A DNA stretch of 64,000 bases from Sphingomonadaceae bacterium (GCA_947463325.1 CANHQT010000001.1:124001-188000), one strand, 5' to 3'. Positions 44,299-53,592 are shown, numbered from the stretch's first letter. Notes: generated by a model not told the origin, from the letters alone. Numbers and translations: made by a program.

Positions 44299-45036
44299 AT
44301 GAGCCCGCGCCGCAAGCGCAAGGGCGTGGCAACGTCCATCATCCTGCTGGTGCTTCTGATCCTTCTTGCCGGTGCCCTGTGGTGGGGCAGGGGTTGGCTC
44401 AACGCGCACCCCCAGCATAATCCATGGGCGCCGCTGGCCCTCGACCAGCCAGTCGGCTGGGCGACACACCGAAAACTCGCGGCCCTGCCGCGTGGTGAAG
44501 GGGTTTGCGGTGCACTATTGCGTGATGGCGGCGTGCGCTTCGATGCCTTGCCGGACGTCGGCGAAGCGGCCTGTCGTGCGCCCGACAGGGTACGGCTGGC
44601 TGAGGACGCGGCGCGCTCCATTGTTTTTCGCCCTGTCGGCGCGGCGCCATCCTGCGCGGTGGCTGCCGGGTTCGTCCTGTGGATGCGTGACAGTGTCACT
44701 CCCGCTGCAAAGCACCATTTCGGGCAGCGTATCGCCCGGGTCGAACATCTCGGCAGCTATAGTTGTCGGCCGATTGCGGGTGGCGGCGGCTGGAGCGAGC
44801 ACGCCACCGCCAATGCGCTCGACATCAGTGCCTTCATTTTGGCGGACGGGACGAGGATCAGTCTGATCGACGACTGGAACGGCGATCCTGCGCGCGCAGC
44901 CTTCTTGCGCGACGTGCGTGACGGTGCGTGCGATCTATACTCGACCGTCCTGTCGCCGGACTACAACCGCGCCCATGCCGACCATTTTCATTTCGATATG
45001 GCCGACAGGGCGGGTGGCTGGCAGGTCTGCCGTTAG
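44299..45036 (+). CDS. Extensin-family (VanY-like fold) cell-wall peptidase
   Basis: This 245-residue protein has an N-terminal membrane anchor (about 9-28, after the basic MSPRRKRKG). An Extensin-like C-terminal domain of about 170 residues follows, with WSEHATANALDISAF and HADHFHFDMAD. These are the His/Asp zinc-ligand motifs shared with D,D- or L,D-carboxypeptidases of the VanY/MepA type. It probably acts on peptidoglycan in the periplasm. ATG 44299 is chosen because the anchor begins there. The gene is 149 bases after the lipoprotein gene, and its end overlaps the convergent dehydrogenase gene by 4 bases. Confidence 0.82.
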   Translation: MSPRRKRKGVATSIILLVLLILLAGALWWGRGWLNAHPQHNPWAPLALDQPVGWATHRKLAALPRGEGVCGALLRDGGVRFDALPDVGEAACRAPDRVRLAEDAARSIVFRPVGAAPSCAVAAGFVLWMRDSVTPAAKHHFGQRIARVEHLGSYSCRPIAGGGGWSEHATANALDISAFILADGTRISLIDDWNGDPARAAFLRDVRDGACDLYSTVLSPDYNRAHADHFHFDMADRAGGWQVCR

Positions 45037-46208
45037 TTTCCGCCGACGCCTGAGGGCGAGATGCGGAACAGGCGGCCTTGTCCGCGCCGCCCGCCGTCCT
45101 CGAGGATCCAGACCGCTCCGTCGGCGCCCTGCGTCACGTCACGCACACGAAAGCCGGTGTCCCACCGGTTCGCCTGCCGTGCGGATGCGCCGTCGAGGTC
45201 GACCCGGATAAGGGCCTGGCCGCTCAATGCCGCGATAAAGGCATCGCCCTGCCATGCAGGAAAAGCGCTGCCGGAGTAGATCATCATCGCCCCGGGCGAG
45301 ATGGCTGGGTTCCACCACAGCACAGGGGCTGCAAATCCGTCACCCGGCGAATGGTCGGGGATATCGCGGCCACCATAATGGTCGCCGTTGGAGACCAGCG
45401 GATAGCCATAGTTGGCGCCGCGCTCGATCAGGTTGAGCTCGTCACCATGGGCGGGGCCCATTTCCAGTTCCCACAGGCGGCCTTCGCCATCAAAGGCGAG
45501 GCCCAGCGGATTGCGCAGGCCCGCTGCCCAGATTTGTGCGCGCACGGCGCCCTGCCCATAATAGGGATTGTCGGACGGGGTCATGCCGGTGTCGGTCAAC
45601 CGCACGATCTTGCCGAGAGTGCCGTCCATATCCTGCGCCGGATCGAATTTCTGGCGGTCGCCGGTGGCGATGTAGAGCATGCCGTCCGGACCGAAGGCGA
45701 GGCGGTGCCCGAAATGGCCGTTGCCCGATACGAAGGGAGAGGCGCGCCAAATGATCTGGAAATTTTCCAGCTGGCTCATGTCGTCGGACAGGCGGCCGCG
45801 GCCCACTGCCGCGCCCTTGCCGCCTTCCCCTTCTTCTGCCCAGGAGAGGTAGACCAGACGGTTGTTCGCGAAGTCGGGGTGCAGCACCACATCGCCCAAG
45901 CCGCCCTGTCCGGCGTAGGAGACGGCAGGAATGCCCGTCACGTCACGCACTTCGCCGCCTTGTTCCCAAAGCAGCAAGCGGCCGGCCTTTTCCGTCACCA
46001 GCGCAAACGGGCTGTCGGGAAGGAAGGTGACTGCCCAAGGCTCCTCGAAGTCCGCGATCTGTGTCATGCTGAACGGCGCATCGGCAACCGGCGTGCCAGT
46101 GATCGGCCCGGCATTGGCTGCGGATGGCGTCGATGCATTGGAATCGCCAGGCAGGCTGCAGGCGGCAATCGTCGCGCCGAGCGCGATCAGGGTGAGGCGG
46201 TGCGGCAT
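45033..46208 (-). CDS. Lipoprotein soluble aldose sugar dehydrogenase (PQQ-type fold)
   Basis: This 391-residue lipoprotein (lipobox LGATIAAC) is a six-bladed beta-propeller of the GdhB/Hip family. It has PWAVTFLPDSPFALVTEKAGRLL, GHFGHRLAFGPDGMLYIATGDR (catalytic His region), AAGLRNPLGLAF, LWELEMGPAHGDELNLIERGANYG and WVPs-type ends. Such enzymes oxidise aldoses with PQQ and pass electrons to the respiratory chain. No PQQ synthesis gene lies in this window. ATG 46208 begins the lipoprotein signal; the longer frame would add 22 residues. It converges on the extensin-family gene. Confidence 0.85.
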   Translation of the reverse strand: MPHRLTLIALGATIAACSLPGDSNASTPSAANAGPITGTPVADAPFSMTQIADFEEPWAVTFLPDSPFALVTEKAGRLLLWEQGGEVRDVTGIPAVSYAGQGGLGDVVLHPDFANNRLVYLSWAEEGEGGKGAAVGRGRLSDDMSQLENFQIIWRASPFVSGNGHFGHRLAFGPDGMLYIATGDRQKFDPAQDMDGTLGKIVRLTDTGMTPSDNPYYGQGAVRAQIWAAGLRNPLGLAFDGEGRLWELEMGPAHGDELNLIERGANYGYPLVSNGDHYGGRDIPDHSPGDGFAAPVLWWNPAISPGAMMIYSGSAFPAWQGDAFIAALSGQALIRVDLDGASARQANRWDTGFRVRDVTQGADGAVWILEDGGRRGQGRLFRISPSGVGGN

Positions 46209-46357
46209 GTCTCTTTCGTGTCCCTGTCTTCGGCTAGGAAGACTGTCATGTAGGGCTCCCGCACATGTCTGCAATGGGGATCATCCGGCATCTTGCCTCG
46301 GGCTCTCGCGCAGCCTATAGGGCGTGTGCTTCCAGACATCGCAAGAAGTTCGGCAGC

Positions 46358-46390
46358 GCCGGGGCCAGCAGGGCCCGGCGGGGCTTCCCC
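46358..46390 (+). promoter_or_regulatory. Paired hairpins in the rimP-nusA-infB leader
   Basis: GCCGGGGCC (46358-46366) pairs, with one mismatch, with GGGCCCGGC (46371-46379), and GGGG/CCCC (46380-46390) forms a second small stem directly after. They end 22 bases before the rimP ATG. There is no T-run. They could modulate translation or rho-dependent control of an operon known in other bacteria to be autoregulated by NusA. The function is inferred. Confidence 0.3.
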
Positions 46391-46412
46391 CTATTCAAAC
46401 GACGGAGCAGCA

Positions 46413-46970
46413 ATGGCGGATATCGCCGCACTGACGCAATTGATCGAGCCCGAGGCCAAGGCCCTCGGCTTTGATCTCGTGCGCGTGCGCTTCTTCGGCG
46501 GGGAGGAGCCGACGCTCCAGATCATGGCCGAACGGCCGGAGACGGGCCAGCTCACCATCGACGACTGCTCTGCGCTGTCGCATCGCATTTCGGACGTGCT
46601 TGACGCGCTCGAGGCGGAAGGGCGTGATCCCATCGAAGACGCCTACCGGCTTGAGGTCAGCTCGCCCGGCATCGACCGGCCACTGACCCGGCTCACCGAT
46701 TTCGAGGCTTGGGCCGGGCATGAGGCGAAGATCGAGCTCGCTGAGGAATATGCCGGGCGCAAGCGCTTTCGCGGGCAACTGCATGGCGTCGATCCGCGTG
46801 GCGAGGCCAGCGCGGTGGGCATAGAGGACAGGCAGGGCGACGTGCATTTCGTGCCCTTTGCCCTGATCGCCGATGCCAAGCTCTTGCTGACTGACAGATT
46901 GATTGCCGCCAGCCGCCCGCTCGATACGAGCGGCGCGGACGAATTCGAACCCACCGAAGACACGGACTGA
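46413..46970 (+). CDS. rimP: Ribosome maturation factor RimP
   Basis: This 185-residue RimP is needed for 30S assembly. The N-terminal domain has LIEPEAKALGFDLVRVRFFGGE and TIDDCSALSHRISDVLD, and the hinge region reads YRLEVSSPGIDRPLTRLTDF. The C-terminal SH3-like domain covers about 95-160. ATG 46413 (MADIAALTQLIE) is preceded by GGAG at about 9 bases and matches the family start; the frame is open 40 residues further upstream without conservation. It is the first gene of the rimP-nusA-ylxR-infB-rbfA operon and ends 16 bases before nusA. Confidence 0.93.
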   Translation: MADIAALTQLIEPEAKALGFDLVRVRFFGGEEPTLQIMAERPETGQLTIDDCSALSHRISDVLDALEAEGRDPIEDAYRLEVSSPGIDRPLTRLTDFEAWAGHEAKIELAEEYAGRKRFRGQLHGVDPRGEASAVGIEDRQGDVHFVPFALIADAKLLLTDRLIAASRPLDTSGADEFEPTEDTD

Positions 46971-46986
46971 CAAGGGATTTAACGCC

Positions 46987-48579
46987 ATGGCCAACGCCAT
47001 TTCCGCCAACCGGGCCGAGCTGCTCGCGATTGCCAACTCGGTGGCGAGCGAAAAGCTGATCGACAAGGCAATCGTCATCGAGGCGATCGAGGAAGCGATC
47101 CAGCGCGCCGCGCGCGCCCGCTTCGGCCAGGAAAACGACATCCGCGCCAAGCTTGACCCGATGACCGGCGATCTTCGCCTGTGGCGCGTCGTCGAAGTCG
47201 TCGAAGTCGTCGAGGATTATTTCAAGCAGGTCGACCCCCAGCGGGGTGAGGAACTGCAGCCCGGAGCGAAGGTTGGCGACTTCATCGTTGATCCGCTGCC
47301 GGCAATCGATCTCGGCCGCATCGACGCCCAGTCAGCCAAGCAGGTCATCTTCCAGCGCGTGCGCGAGGCTGACCGCGAGCGGCAGTATGAAGAATATAAG
47401 GATCGCGCCGGAGAGGTGATCACCGGCGTCGTCAAGTCGGTCGAGTTCGGCCATGTCATCGTCAACCTCGGCCGCGCCGAGGGCGTCATCCGCCGCGACC
47501 AGCAGATCCCGCGCGAAATGGTCCGCATGGGCGACCGCATCCGTGCCGTGATCCTCAAGGTGTCGCGCGAAACGCGCGGCCCCCAGATCATGCTGAGCCG
47601 CGCGCACCCCGATTTCATGAAGAAGCTGTTCGCCCAGGAAGTGCCCGAAATCTACGACGGCATTATCGAAATCAAGGCTGCCGCCCGCGACCCGGGCAGC
47701 CGCGCCAAGATCGGCGTGATCAGCTATGACAGCAGCATCGATCCCGTCGGCGCCTGCGTCGGTATGAAGGGCAGCCGCGTTCAGGCCGTGGTGCAGGAGC
47801 TGCAGGGCGAAAAGATCGACATCATCCCCTGGAGCGAAGACACCGCGACCTTCGTCGTCAACGCTCTGCAGCCCGCCACCGTCAGCCGCGTGGTGCTTGA
47901 TGAGGATGAAGGCCGCATCGAAGTGGTCGTCCCTGACGATCAGCTCAGCCTAGCCATCGGCCGTCGCGGCCAGAATGTCCGTCTCGCCAGCCAGCTTACT
48001 GGCCGCGCGATCGACATCATGACCGAGGCTGATTCGAGCGAAAAGCGCCAGCGCGAATTCCTCGAACGCTCGCAGATGTTCCAGGATGAACTCGACGTCG
48101 ATGAAACGCTGGCGCAGCTGCTTGTCGCCGAAGGCTTCACGGAGATGGAGGAAGTTGCCTACATCGCGCCCGAGGAACTTGCCGGCATCGAAGGTTTCGA
48201 CGAGGAGCTGGCCGAAGAGCTGCAGAACCGCGCCACTGAAGCGCTCGACCGTCGTGAATCGGCCGCGCGCGAGCTGCGCCGGTCGCTCGGTGTCGAAGAT
48301 GCGTTGGCAGAAATGCCGCACCTCACAGAGGCGATGCTGGTCACGCTCGGCAAAGCGGGCATCAAGACGCTCGACGACCTTGCCGACCTCGCGACTGACG
48401 AGTTGATCGCCAAGAAGCGCAGCGAACCGCGTCGCGGTGGCCGCGAACGTCCGGAGGACAAGGGCGGCGTCCTCGCCACCTACGGCCTCAGCGAAGAACA
48501 GGGCAACGAGATCATCATGGCAGCTCGTGCGCACTGGTTCGAAGACGGGGAGGCCGCCGATGCGGACCCCGCGCAATGA
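46987..48579 (+). CDS. nusA: Transcription termination/antitermination factor NusA
   Basis: This 530-residue NusA has an N-terminal RNA-polymerase-binding domain (about 1-130). An S1 domain follows (about 135-205, GEVITGVVKSVEFGHVIVNL), then KH1 and KH2 domains (about 230-345, VGACVGMKGSRVQAVVQEL and LSLAIGRRGQNVRLASQLTG). Two C-terminal helix-hairpin-helix repeats occur near 370-500. The segment RVVEVVEVVEDY near 64-77 contains a tandem VEV repeat encoded by repeated GTCGAAGTC-like units. The gene overlaps ylxR by 20 bases. Confidence 0.97.
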   Translation: MANAISANRAELLAIANSVASEKLIDKAIVIEAIEEAIQRAARARFGQENDIRAKLDPMTGDLRLWRVVEVVEVVEDYFKQVDPQRGEELQPGAKVGDFIVDPLPAIDLGRIDAQSAKQVIFQRVREADRERQYEEYKDRAGEVITGVVKSVEFGHVIVNLGRAEGVIRRDQQIPREMVRMGDRIRAVILKVSRETRGPQIMLSRAHPDFMKKLFAQEVPEIYDGIIEIKAAARDPGSRAKIGVISYDSSIDPVGACVGMKGSRVQAVVQELQGEKIDIIPWSEDTATFVVNALQPATVSRVVLDEDEGRIEVVVPDDQLSLAIGRRGQNVRLASQLTGRAIDIMTEADSSEKRQREFLERSQMFQDELDVDETLAQLLVAEGFTEMEEVAYIAPEELAGIEGFDEELAEELQNRATEALDRRESAARELRRSLGVEDALAEMPHLTEAMLVTLGKAGIKTLDDLADLATDELIAKKRSEPRRGGRERPEDKGGVLATYGLSEEQGNEIIMAARAHWFEDGEAADADPAQ

Positions 48580-49297
48580 TCCTGACGGCCTGACCGACGG
48601 CTTGGATGGCGGCGCTTGCGAGCGCCGCTGCATCCTCACGGGCGCCCACGGCGGGCGCGATGCGCTGTTGCGCCTCGCGCTCTCGCCGGATGGGGTGATT
48701 GTGCCTGATGTGCTTGCCCGCGCGCCCGGCCGGGGTGCCTGGATCGGCGTGACGCGCGGCGACCTTGAAATTGCGATCGCCAAGGGCAAGTTAAAGGGGG
48801 CGCTGGCGCGTGCGTTCAAAGGCACGGCCTCTGCCATTCCCGCCGATCTCGCGGAACAGATTGACGCGGCTTTCCGCCGCACCTTTCTTGCGCAACTGGG
48901 CATGGCGGCAAAGGCTGGCGTGCTGTTGACCGGCGCTGAAAAGATCGATGTGGCGGCGCGTTCGGGACAGATTGCTCTGCTCGCCCATGCCGCCGATGCT
49001 GCGACAGGCGGGCGTCGCAAGCGTGACCAGGCGTGGCGCGTGGGTGAAGACCGCGAAGGCAGCGGCGTCACCGGCATCATCCTGCCGGTGGACCGGGCTG
49101 CTCTGTCTGTGGCATTGGGCCGCGACAATGCCGTCCATATCGCGCTGACAGATGACGGCTGGGCCACGCGGCTCTCCGCTTTGCTCGATCGCTGGCATCG
49201 CTACGCCGGATGGGCTAGGGGCAGTGGCGCGCCGTCGGCCGAAGAAAATGACACGCCCATTCCCGACAGCGGGGACGGGCAGACTGTTGCTGTGTGA
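48560..49297 (+). CDS. YlxR (DUF448) RNA-binding protein with L7Ae-like domain
   Basis: This is a 245-residue two-domain protein. The N-terminal DUF448/YlxR domain has ERRCILTGAHGGRDALLRLALSPDG and PGRGAWIGVTRGDLEIA. A middle part has AAKAGVLLTGAEKIDVAARSGQIALLAHAADA, resembling the L7Ae/L30e fold. This fused form is usual in alphaproteobacteria between nusA and infB. It is presumed to bind RNA or the transcription/ribosome-assembly machinery. ATG 48560 lies inside the end of nusA (20-base overlap). Confidence 0.88.
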   Translation: MRTPRNDPDGLTDGLDGGACERRCILTGAHGGRDALLRLALSPDGVIVPDVLARAPGRGAWIGVTRGDLEIAIAKGKLKGALARAFKGTASAIPADLAEQIDAAFRRTFLAQLGMAAKAGVLLTGAEKIDVAARSGQIALLAHAADAATGGRRKRDQAWRVGEDREGSGVTGIILPVDRAALSVALGRDNAVHIALTDDGWATRLSALLDRWHRYAGWARGSGAPSAEENDTPIPDSGDGQTVAV

Positions 49298-49313
49298 AGG
49301 ACAGACAATTTCG

Positions 49314-51872
49314 ATGAGTGATGAAACCGACAAGCCGACCCTGAGCCGCAAGCCGCTTGGCCTCAAGCGCACGGTTGAGGCTGGCCAGGTGCAGCAGCAG
49401 TTCAGCCACGGTCGCAAGAATACCGTGGTGGTCGAGGTGAAGCGCCGCCGCATTCTCGGCAAGCCTGGCGAGGCGGAAGCCCCTCAGGCAGCGCCTGAGC
49501 CGGCGCCCGAGCCGACGCCCGCACCGGCCCCCGTGGCGAAGGCGCCAGCGCCTGCGCCTGCGCCAACCCCGTCGCGCGCGCCCGTTGACAGCCTTGAAAG
49601 CCGTCAGGAGCGTCAGGCCCGCCTGCTGCGCGAAGCAGAGGAAGCGCGTCTGGCCTCGCTCGAGGAAGCGCGTCGGCGCGAAGAAGCCGAGAAGCAACAG
49701 GCAAGCGAGGAAGAGCGCCGCCGCGCCGAAGAGAATCGCCGCGCCGAAGAAGAGGCGGCTCGCGCCGCTAGCGAAGCCGCTGCTGCCGCTGCCGCCGCTG
49801 CTGCTGTGGCCGCCGAAGAATCGCCCGCCGCTGACGCCGACGAAAGCGAAGCCGCCCCGTCCCAAGGCGAAGAACGCTTTCCGCCGCCGCGCCGCTTCAC
49901 ACCTGTGGAAGCGCCCAAGCGCCCCGAACCCAAGGCTCCTTCACGCGACGGCAAGCGCGCCGGCGACAACCGGCGACAGTCGGGCAAGCTCACGGTCACC
50001 CGTGCGCTCGGTGATGATGAAGGTGCGCGCGCCCGTAGCCGTGCGGCTCTGGAACGGGCGCGGGACAAGGAACGCCGCCGCGCCATGGCTGGCAGCAACC
50101 AGCCGCGCGAAAAGCAAGTGCGTGACGTGGTCGTGCCTGACGCGATCACCGTTCAGGAACTCGCCAACCGCATGGCGGAAAAGGGTGCGGATCTGGTGAA
50201 GGCCCTGTTCAAGATGGGCATGATGGTCACCGTCAACCAGACGATCGACCAGGATACCGCCGAACTGCTCGTCACCGAATTCGGTCATAATATCACCCGC
50301 GTGTCCGCTTCGGATATCGACATTGATACCGATAGCGATGTCGATGCGCCTGAAACGCTGAAGGTGCGGCCGCCGGTCGTCACGATCATGGGCCATGTTG
50401 ACCATGGCAAGACCAGCCTGCTCGATGCGTTGCGCGGCACCGCCGTCGTTTCGGGCGAGGCCGGGGGCATCACCCAGCATATCGGCGCCTATCAGGTGAA
50501 GACATCGTCGGGTGCGCTGGTCAGCTTCCTCGATACGCCGGGTCACGCTGCATTTACGGAAATGCGTGCGCGTGGCGCGAACATCACTGACATCGTCATT
50601 CTGGTGGTGGCGGCCGATGACGGGCTGATGCCGCAGACGATTGAGGCGATCAATCACACCAAGGCCGCCGGCGTGCCGATGATCGTCGCGATCAACAAGA
50701 TCGACAAGCCTGAGGCTAATCCGCAGAAAGTGCGTGAACGCCTGCTCGAACATGAAATCGTGGTCGAGGCGATGGGCGGTGACGTTCAGGATGTCGAAGT
50801 ATCGGCCCTCAAGGGCACCAATCTCGACAAGCTGGTCGATGCGATCGCCCTTCAGGCCGAGATTATGGAATTGCGCGCCAATCCCGATCGTGCGGCAGAA
50901 GCGACAGTGGTCGAAGCCAAGCTCGACAAGGGCCGTGGCCCGGTCGCCACGGTGCTGGTGCGCCGCGGCACGCTCAGGACCGGAGACATTTTCGTCGTCG
51001 GGTCGGAAAGTGGCCGTGTCCGTGCGATGATCGATGACAAGGGCAAGCAGATCAAGGAAGCCGGTCCGTCGATGCCGGTCGAAGTGCTCGGCCTGGGCGG
51101 CGTGCCGTCGGCTGGCGATACGCTGACCGTGGTCGAGAGCGAGGCCCGTGCCCGTGAAGTCGCCTCCTTCCGTGCCGAACAGGCGCTGCGCAAGCGCACC
51201 GCCATGGCCCCGGCAAGCCTCGAAAACATGTTCTCCGCGCTTGAGGACAAGGCCCGGACCAAGGAATATCCCGTGGTCATCAAGGCCGACGTGCAGGGTT
51301 CGGTCGAAGCGATCGTCGGCGCGCTCCACAAGATCTCGACTGATGAGATCAAGGTGCGCGTGCTCCATTCCGGCGTTGGCGCGATCACCGAAAGTGACGT
51401 TACGCTGGCCAGCGCATCGGGTGCGCCGATCATCGGCTTCAACGTCCGCCCCAATGCCAAGGCGCGCGAAGTTGCCAACCAGCGCAAGACGCGGATGAAG
51501 TATTTCGACGTCATCTATCACCTGACCGAGGACATCGCGAAGGAGATGGCAGGCGAGCTGGGTCCGGAAATCATCGAAACCGTGGTCGGCCGTGCCGAGG
51601 TCCGCGAAGTGTTCCCGGCGGGCAAGAAGGACAAGGCCGCCGGCCTCCTCGTGCTCGAAGGTTCGATCAAGAAGGGGCTGCACGCCCGCCTCACGCGCGA
51701 GGATGTCATCGTCTCGAAGACGACCATCGCCTCGCTCCGCCGCTTCAAGGACAATGTCGAGGAAGTGCGCGCCGGGATGGAGTGCGGCGTGTTGCTCGCC
51801 GACACCAACGACATCAAACCGGGCGACAATCTCGAGGTGTTCGAGGTCGAGGAACGCGCACGGACGCTTTAA
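49314..51872 (+). CDS. infB: Translation initiation factor IF-2
   Basis: This is an 852-residue IF-2 GTPase. The N-terminal domain is long and low in complexity (Pro/Ala repeats about 55-90, then a charged Glu/Arg/Ala coiled region to about 190). The G domain carries [16 protein letters not shown] (G1), [10 protein letters not shown] (G2), [10 protein letters not shown] (G3), INKIDKP (G4) and SALKGTNLD (G5). Domains II-IV follow, ending in the fMet-tRNA-binding C-terminus. ATG 49314 ([19 protein letters not shown]) matches the alphaproteobacterial start. It is followed by rbfA after 62 bases. Confidence 0.97.
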   Translation: MSDETDKPTLSRKPLGLKRTVEAGQVQQQFSHGRKNTVVVEVKRRRILGKPGEAEAPQAAPEPAPEPTPAPAPVAKAPAPAPAPTPSRAPVDSLESRQERQARLLREAEEARLASLEEARRREEAEKQQASEEERRRAEENRRAEEEAARAASEAAAAAAAAAAVAAEESPAADADESEAAPSQGEERFPPPRRFTPVEAPKRPEPKAPSRDGKRAGDNRRQSGKLTVTRALGDDEGARARSRAALERARDKERRRAMAGSNQPREKQVRDVVVPDAITVQELANRMAEKGADLVKALFKMGMMVTVNQTIDQDTAELLVTEFGHNITRVSASDIDIDTDSDVDAPETLKVRPPVVTIMGHVDHGKTSLLDALRGTAVVSGEAGGITQHIGAYQVKTSSGALVSFLDTPGHAAFTEMRARGANITDIVILVVAADDGLMPQTIEAINHTKAAGVPMIVAINKIDKPEANPQKVRERLLEHEIVVEAMGGDVQDVEVSALKGTNLDKLVDAIALQAEIMELRANPDRAAEATVVEAKLDKGRGPVATVLVRRGTLRTGDIFVVGSESGRVRAMIDDKGKQIKEAGPSMPVEVLGLGGVPSAGDTLTVVESEARAREVASFRAEQALRKRTAMAPASLENMFSALEDKARTKEYPVVIKADVQGSVEAIVGALHKISTDEIKVRVLHSGVGAITESDVTLASASGAPIIGFNVRPNAKAREVANQRKTRMKYFDVIYHLTEDIAKEMAGELGPEIIETVVGRAEVREVFPAGKKDKAAGLLVLEGSIKKGLHARLTREDVIVSKTTIASLRRFKDNVEEVRAGMECGVLLADTNDIKPGDNLEVFEVEERARTL

Positions 51873-51934
51873 CCCTGTGTCATGGCGATCCCCGGCCGCA
51901 ACCGGTGGGTCGCCTTGGCCGGCAATGATGAACC

Positions 51935-52333
51935 ATGGCTGCGAAACGCGAACAATCCGAAGGCCCCTCGGTCCGCCTGCTGCGGGTGGGAGAACAGGTG
52001 CGCCATATCCTTGCCGGGTTGCTCCAGCGCGGCGAGGTGCATGACGATGTGCTCGCCAGCCACCCGGTCAGCGTGACCGAAGTGCGCATGTCACCTGATC
52101 TGCGCCATGCCACCGTGTTCGTGAAGCCGCTGCTCGGCCGTGACGAGGAAGCCGTGCTCAAGGCGCTGAGGACCAACACCGCCTTTCTCCAGCGCGCGGT
52201 CGCCCGCGCGGTGCGCATGAAATATGCCGCGCGCCTCAAATTCATCGCCGACGAAAGTTTCGACGAGGGCAGCCATATCGACCGGCTGCTGCGCGATCCG
52301 CATGTCGCGCGCGATCTGGGCGAGGACGGTTAG
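51935..52333 (+). CDS. rbfA: Ribosome-binding factor A
   Basis: This 132-residue KH-like protein aids late 30S maturation and cold adaptation. It has [45 protein letters not shown] and [25 protein letters not shown], all typical. ATG 51935 is the only reasonable start. It is the last gene of the rimP-nusA-infB-rbfA run before a palindromic repeat element. In many bacteria truB follows directly, but here tdk and a GNAT gene lie between. Confidence 0.94.
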   Translation: MAAKREQSEGPSVRLLRVGEQVRHILAGLLQRGEVHDDVLASHPVSVTEVRMSPDLRHATVFVKPLLGRDEEAVLKALRTNTAFLQRAVARAVRMKYAARLKFIADESFDEGSHIDRLLRDPHVARDLGEDG

Positions 52334-52435
52334 AGCATTGTCACGTCAGGCAAAATCAGCTGACGACCCGGACCATGCCGCAGAACAACAGGATAGAGCG
52401 GCGGCTTTGATTCAATCAGAACCGAACGCGCTCTA
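52331..52435. repeat. Intergenic palindromic repeat element between rbfA and tdk
   Basis: The 105-base stretch starts TAGAGC and ends GCTCTA. It holds two hairpins: CGTCAG (52344-52349) with CTGACG (52360-52365), and TAGAGCG (52394-52400) with CGCTCTA (52429-52435) enclosing the small palindrome TGATTCAATCA. Ends of the AGAGC...GCTCT type around TTGATTCAATCA resemble dispersed extragenic elements of alphaproteobacteria. The first hairpin may also end the rbfA transcript. Only one copy lies in the window. Confidence 0.6.
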
Positions 52436-52469
52436 GCGGCACTCGCGCCGGCGCGCTAACCGCTGACGC

Positions 52470-53063
52470 ATGGCCAAACTCTACTTCTACTATGCCAGTA
52501 TGAATGCTGGGAAATCGACCACGCTGCTGCAGGCGGACTTCAACTACCGCGAACGTGGCATGGAGACGATGCTGTGGACCGCTGCGCTTGATGACCGGTA
52601 TGAGGTCGGCGCGATCACCAGCCGCATCGGGCTGCAGGCGCAAGCGCACAAGTTCACGCCCGAGACGGATCTCTTTGCAGATGTGCTGGCCGAGCATGGG
52701 CGCCGCCCCCTCGCTTGCGTGCTGGTGGATGAGGCACAGTTTCTGAGCCGCAATCAGGTGCTCGGCCTCGCACGCCTCGCTGATGAGGCGAACATTCCCG
52801 TCGTCACCTATGGCCTCAGGACAGATTTTGCCGCCAACCTCTTTCCCGGCTCGGCCGCGCTGCTCGGGCTGGCCGATACGCTCGTCGAATTGAAGGGCGT
52901 GTGCGAATGCGGGCGCAAGGCGACGATGAACCTTCGCGTCGATGCGTCGGGCCGCGCGGTGCTCGAAGGCGCGCAGACCGAGGTCGGCGGGAACGATCGC
53001 TATGTTGCGCTCTGCCGAAAGCATTTCACGGCTGCACGGGCGGAGGCCGCCCGGAGTGCGTGA
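52470..53063 (+). CDS. tdk: Thymidine kinase
   Basis: This 197-residue type-II thymidine kinase salvages thymidine to dTMP with ATP. The P-loop is in YASMNAGKSTTLLQ (about 8-21), the Walker B/DEAQ motif in VLVDEAQFLS and the lasso region in TYGLRTDF. Zinc Cys are in GVCECGRKA and near ALCRKH. The length is typical. ATG 52470 begins the family sequence AKLYFYYASMNAGKS. It overlaps the following GNAT gene by 8 bases. Confidence 0.94.
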   Translation: MAKLYFYYASMNAGKSTTLLQADFNYRERGMETMLWTAALDDRYEVGAITSRIGLQAQAHKFTPETDLFADVLAEHGRRPLACVLVDEAQFLSRNQVLGLARLADEANIPVVTYGLRTDFAANLFPGSAALLGLADTLVELKGVCECGRKATMNLRVDASGRAVLEGAQTEVGGNDRYVALCRKHFTAARAEAARSA

Positions 53064-53592
53064 GGCGCTCTATCGCCCGCTATCCGATGGCGATCTTGCG
53101 CTCGAACTGCTGGAGGAGCGGCATCGCGAAGGGTTGCGTGCCGCCTGCCTCGCCGATGCGGCCATTTGGGACATTTATGCGTCCAGCTTCAATGCCGCGC
53201 ATTTCGATGCGGCCTTTGCCGGGCTGGTCGGCCATGACAGCCGTATGCCTTATGCGATCGTCGCTGCGGGCCGGATCGTCGGCATGACCGCCTGGCTGCG
53301 GCCCGACTGGACGGCGCAGACGGTCGAGATCGGCAACAGCTATATCGCGCCCGATGTGCGCGGCACGGGGCTTAATGGACGGGTGAAGCGGCTGATGCTG
53401 GGCCACGCTTTTGCTGCTGGCATCCGCCGCATCGAATTCCGCATCGACGAACGCAACGCCCGCAGCCAGGCTGCGGTGATAAAGCTGGGCGCCACCAAGG
53501 AAGGCGTGCTGCGTGCCGAACGCATCACCTGGACTGGCTATGTGCGTGACACCGGCCTTTTCTCTATCCTCGCGGACGAGTGGCAGGGATGA
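53056..53592 (+). CDS. GNAT-family N-acetyltransferase (RimJ/RimL-like)
   Basis: This 178-residue acetyltransferase has a RimJ/RimL-type core: EIGNSYIAPDVRGTGLNGRVKRLMLGHAF (acetyl-CoA binding R-x-x-G-x-G/N region), IRRIEFRIDERNARSQAAVIKLGATKEGVLR and a C-terminal RDTGLFSILADEW. Members acetylate protein N-termini or small amines. The substrate here is unknown. GTG 53056 is used because GGAGG lies 9 bases before it and the conserved start REALYRPLSDGDLALELL follows. It overlaps tdk by 8 bases and truB by 4 bases, so the three are coupled. Confidence 0.84.
   Translation: MREALYRPLSDGDLALELLEERHREGLRAACLADAAIWDIYASSFNAAHFDAAFAGLVGHDSRMPYAIVAAGRIVGMTAWLRPDWTAQTVEIGNSYIAPDVRGTGLNGRVKRLMLGHAFAAGIRRIEFRIDERNARSQAAVIKLGATKEGVLRAERITWTGYVRDTGLFSILADEWQG

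Noticed and set aside
49941-51683. 580-residue minus-strand frame antisense to infB
   Set aside because: It is a high-G+C shadow of IF-2 with no support from motifs.
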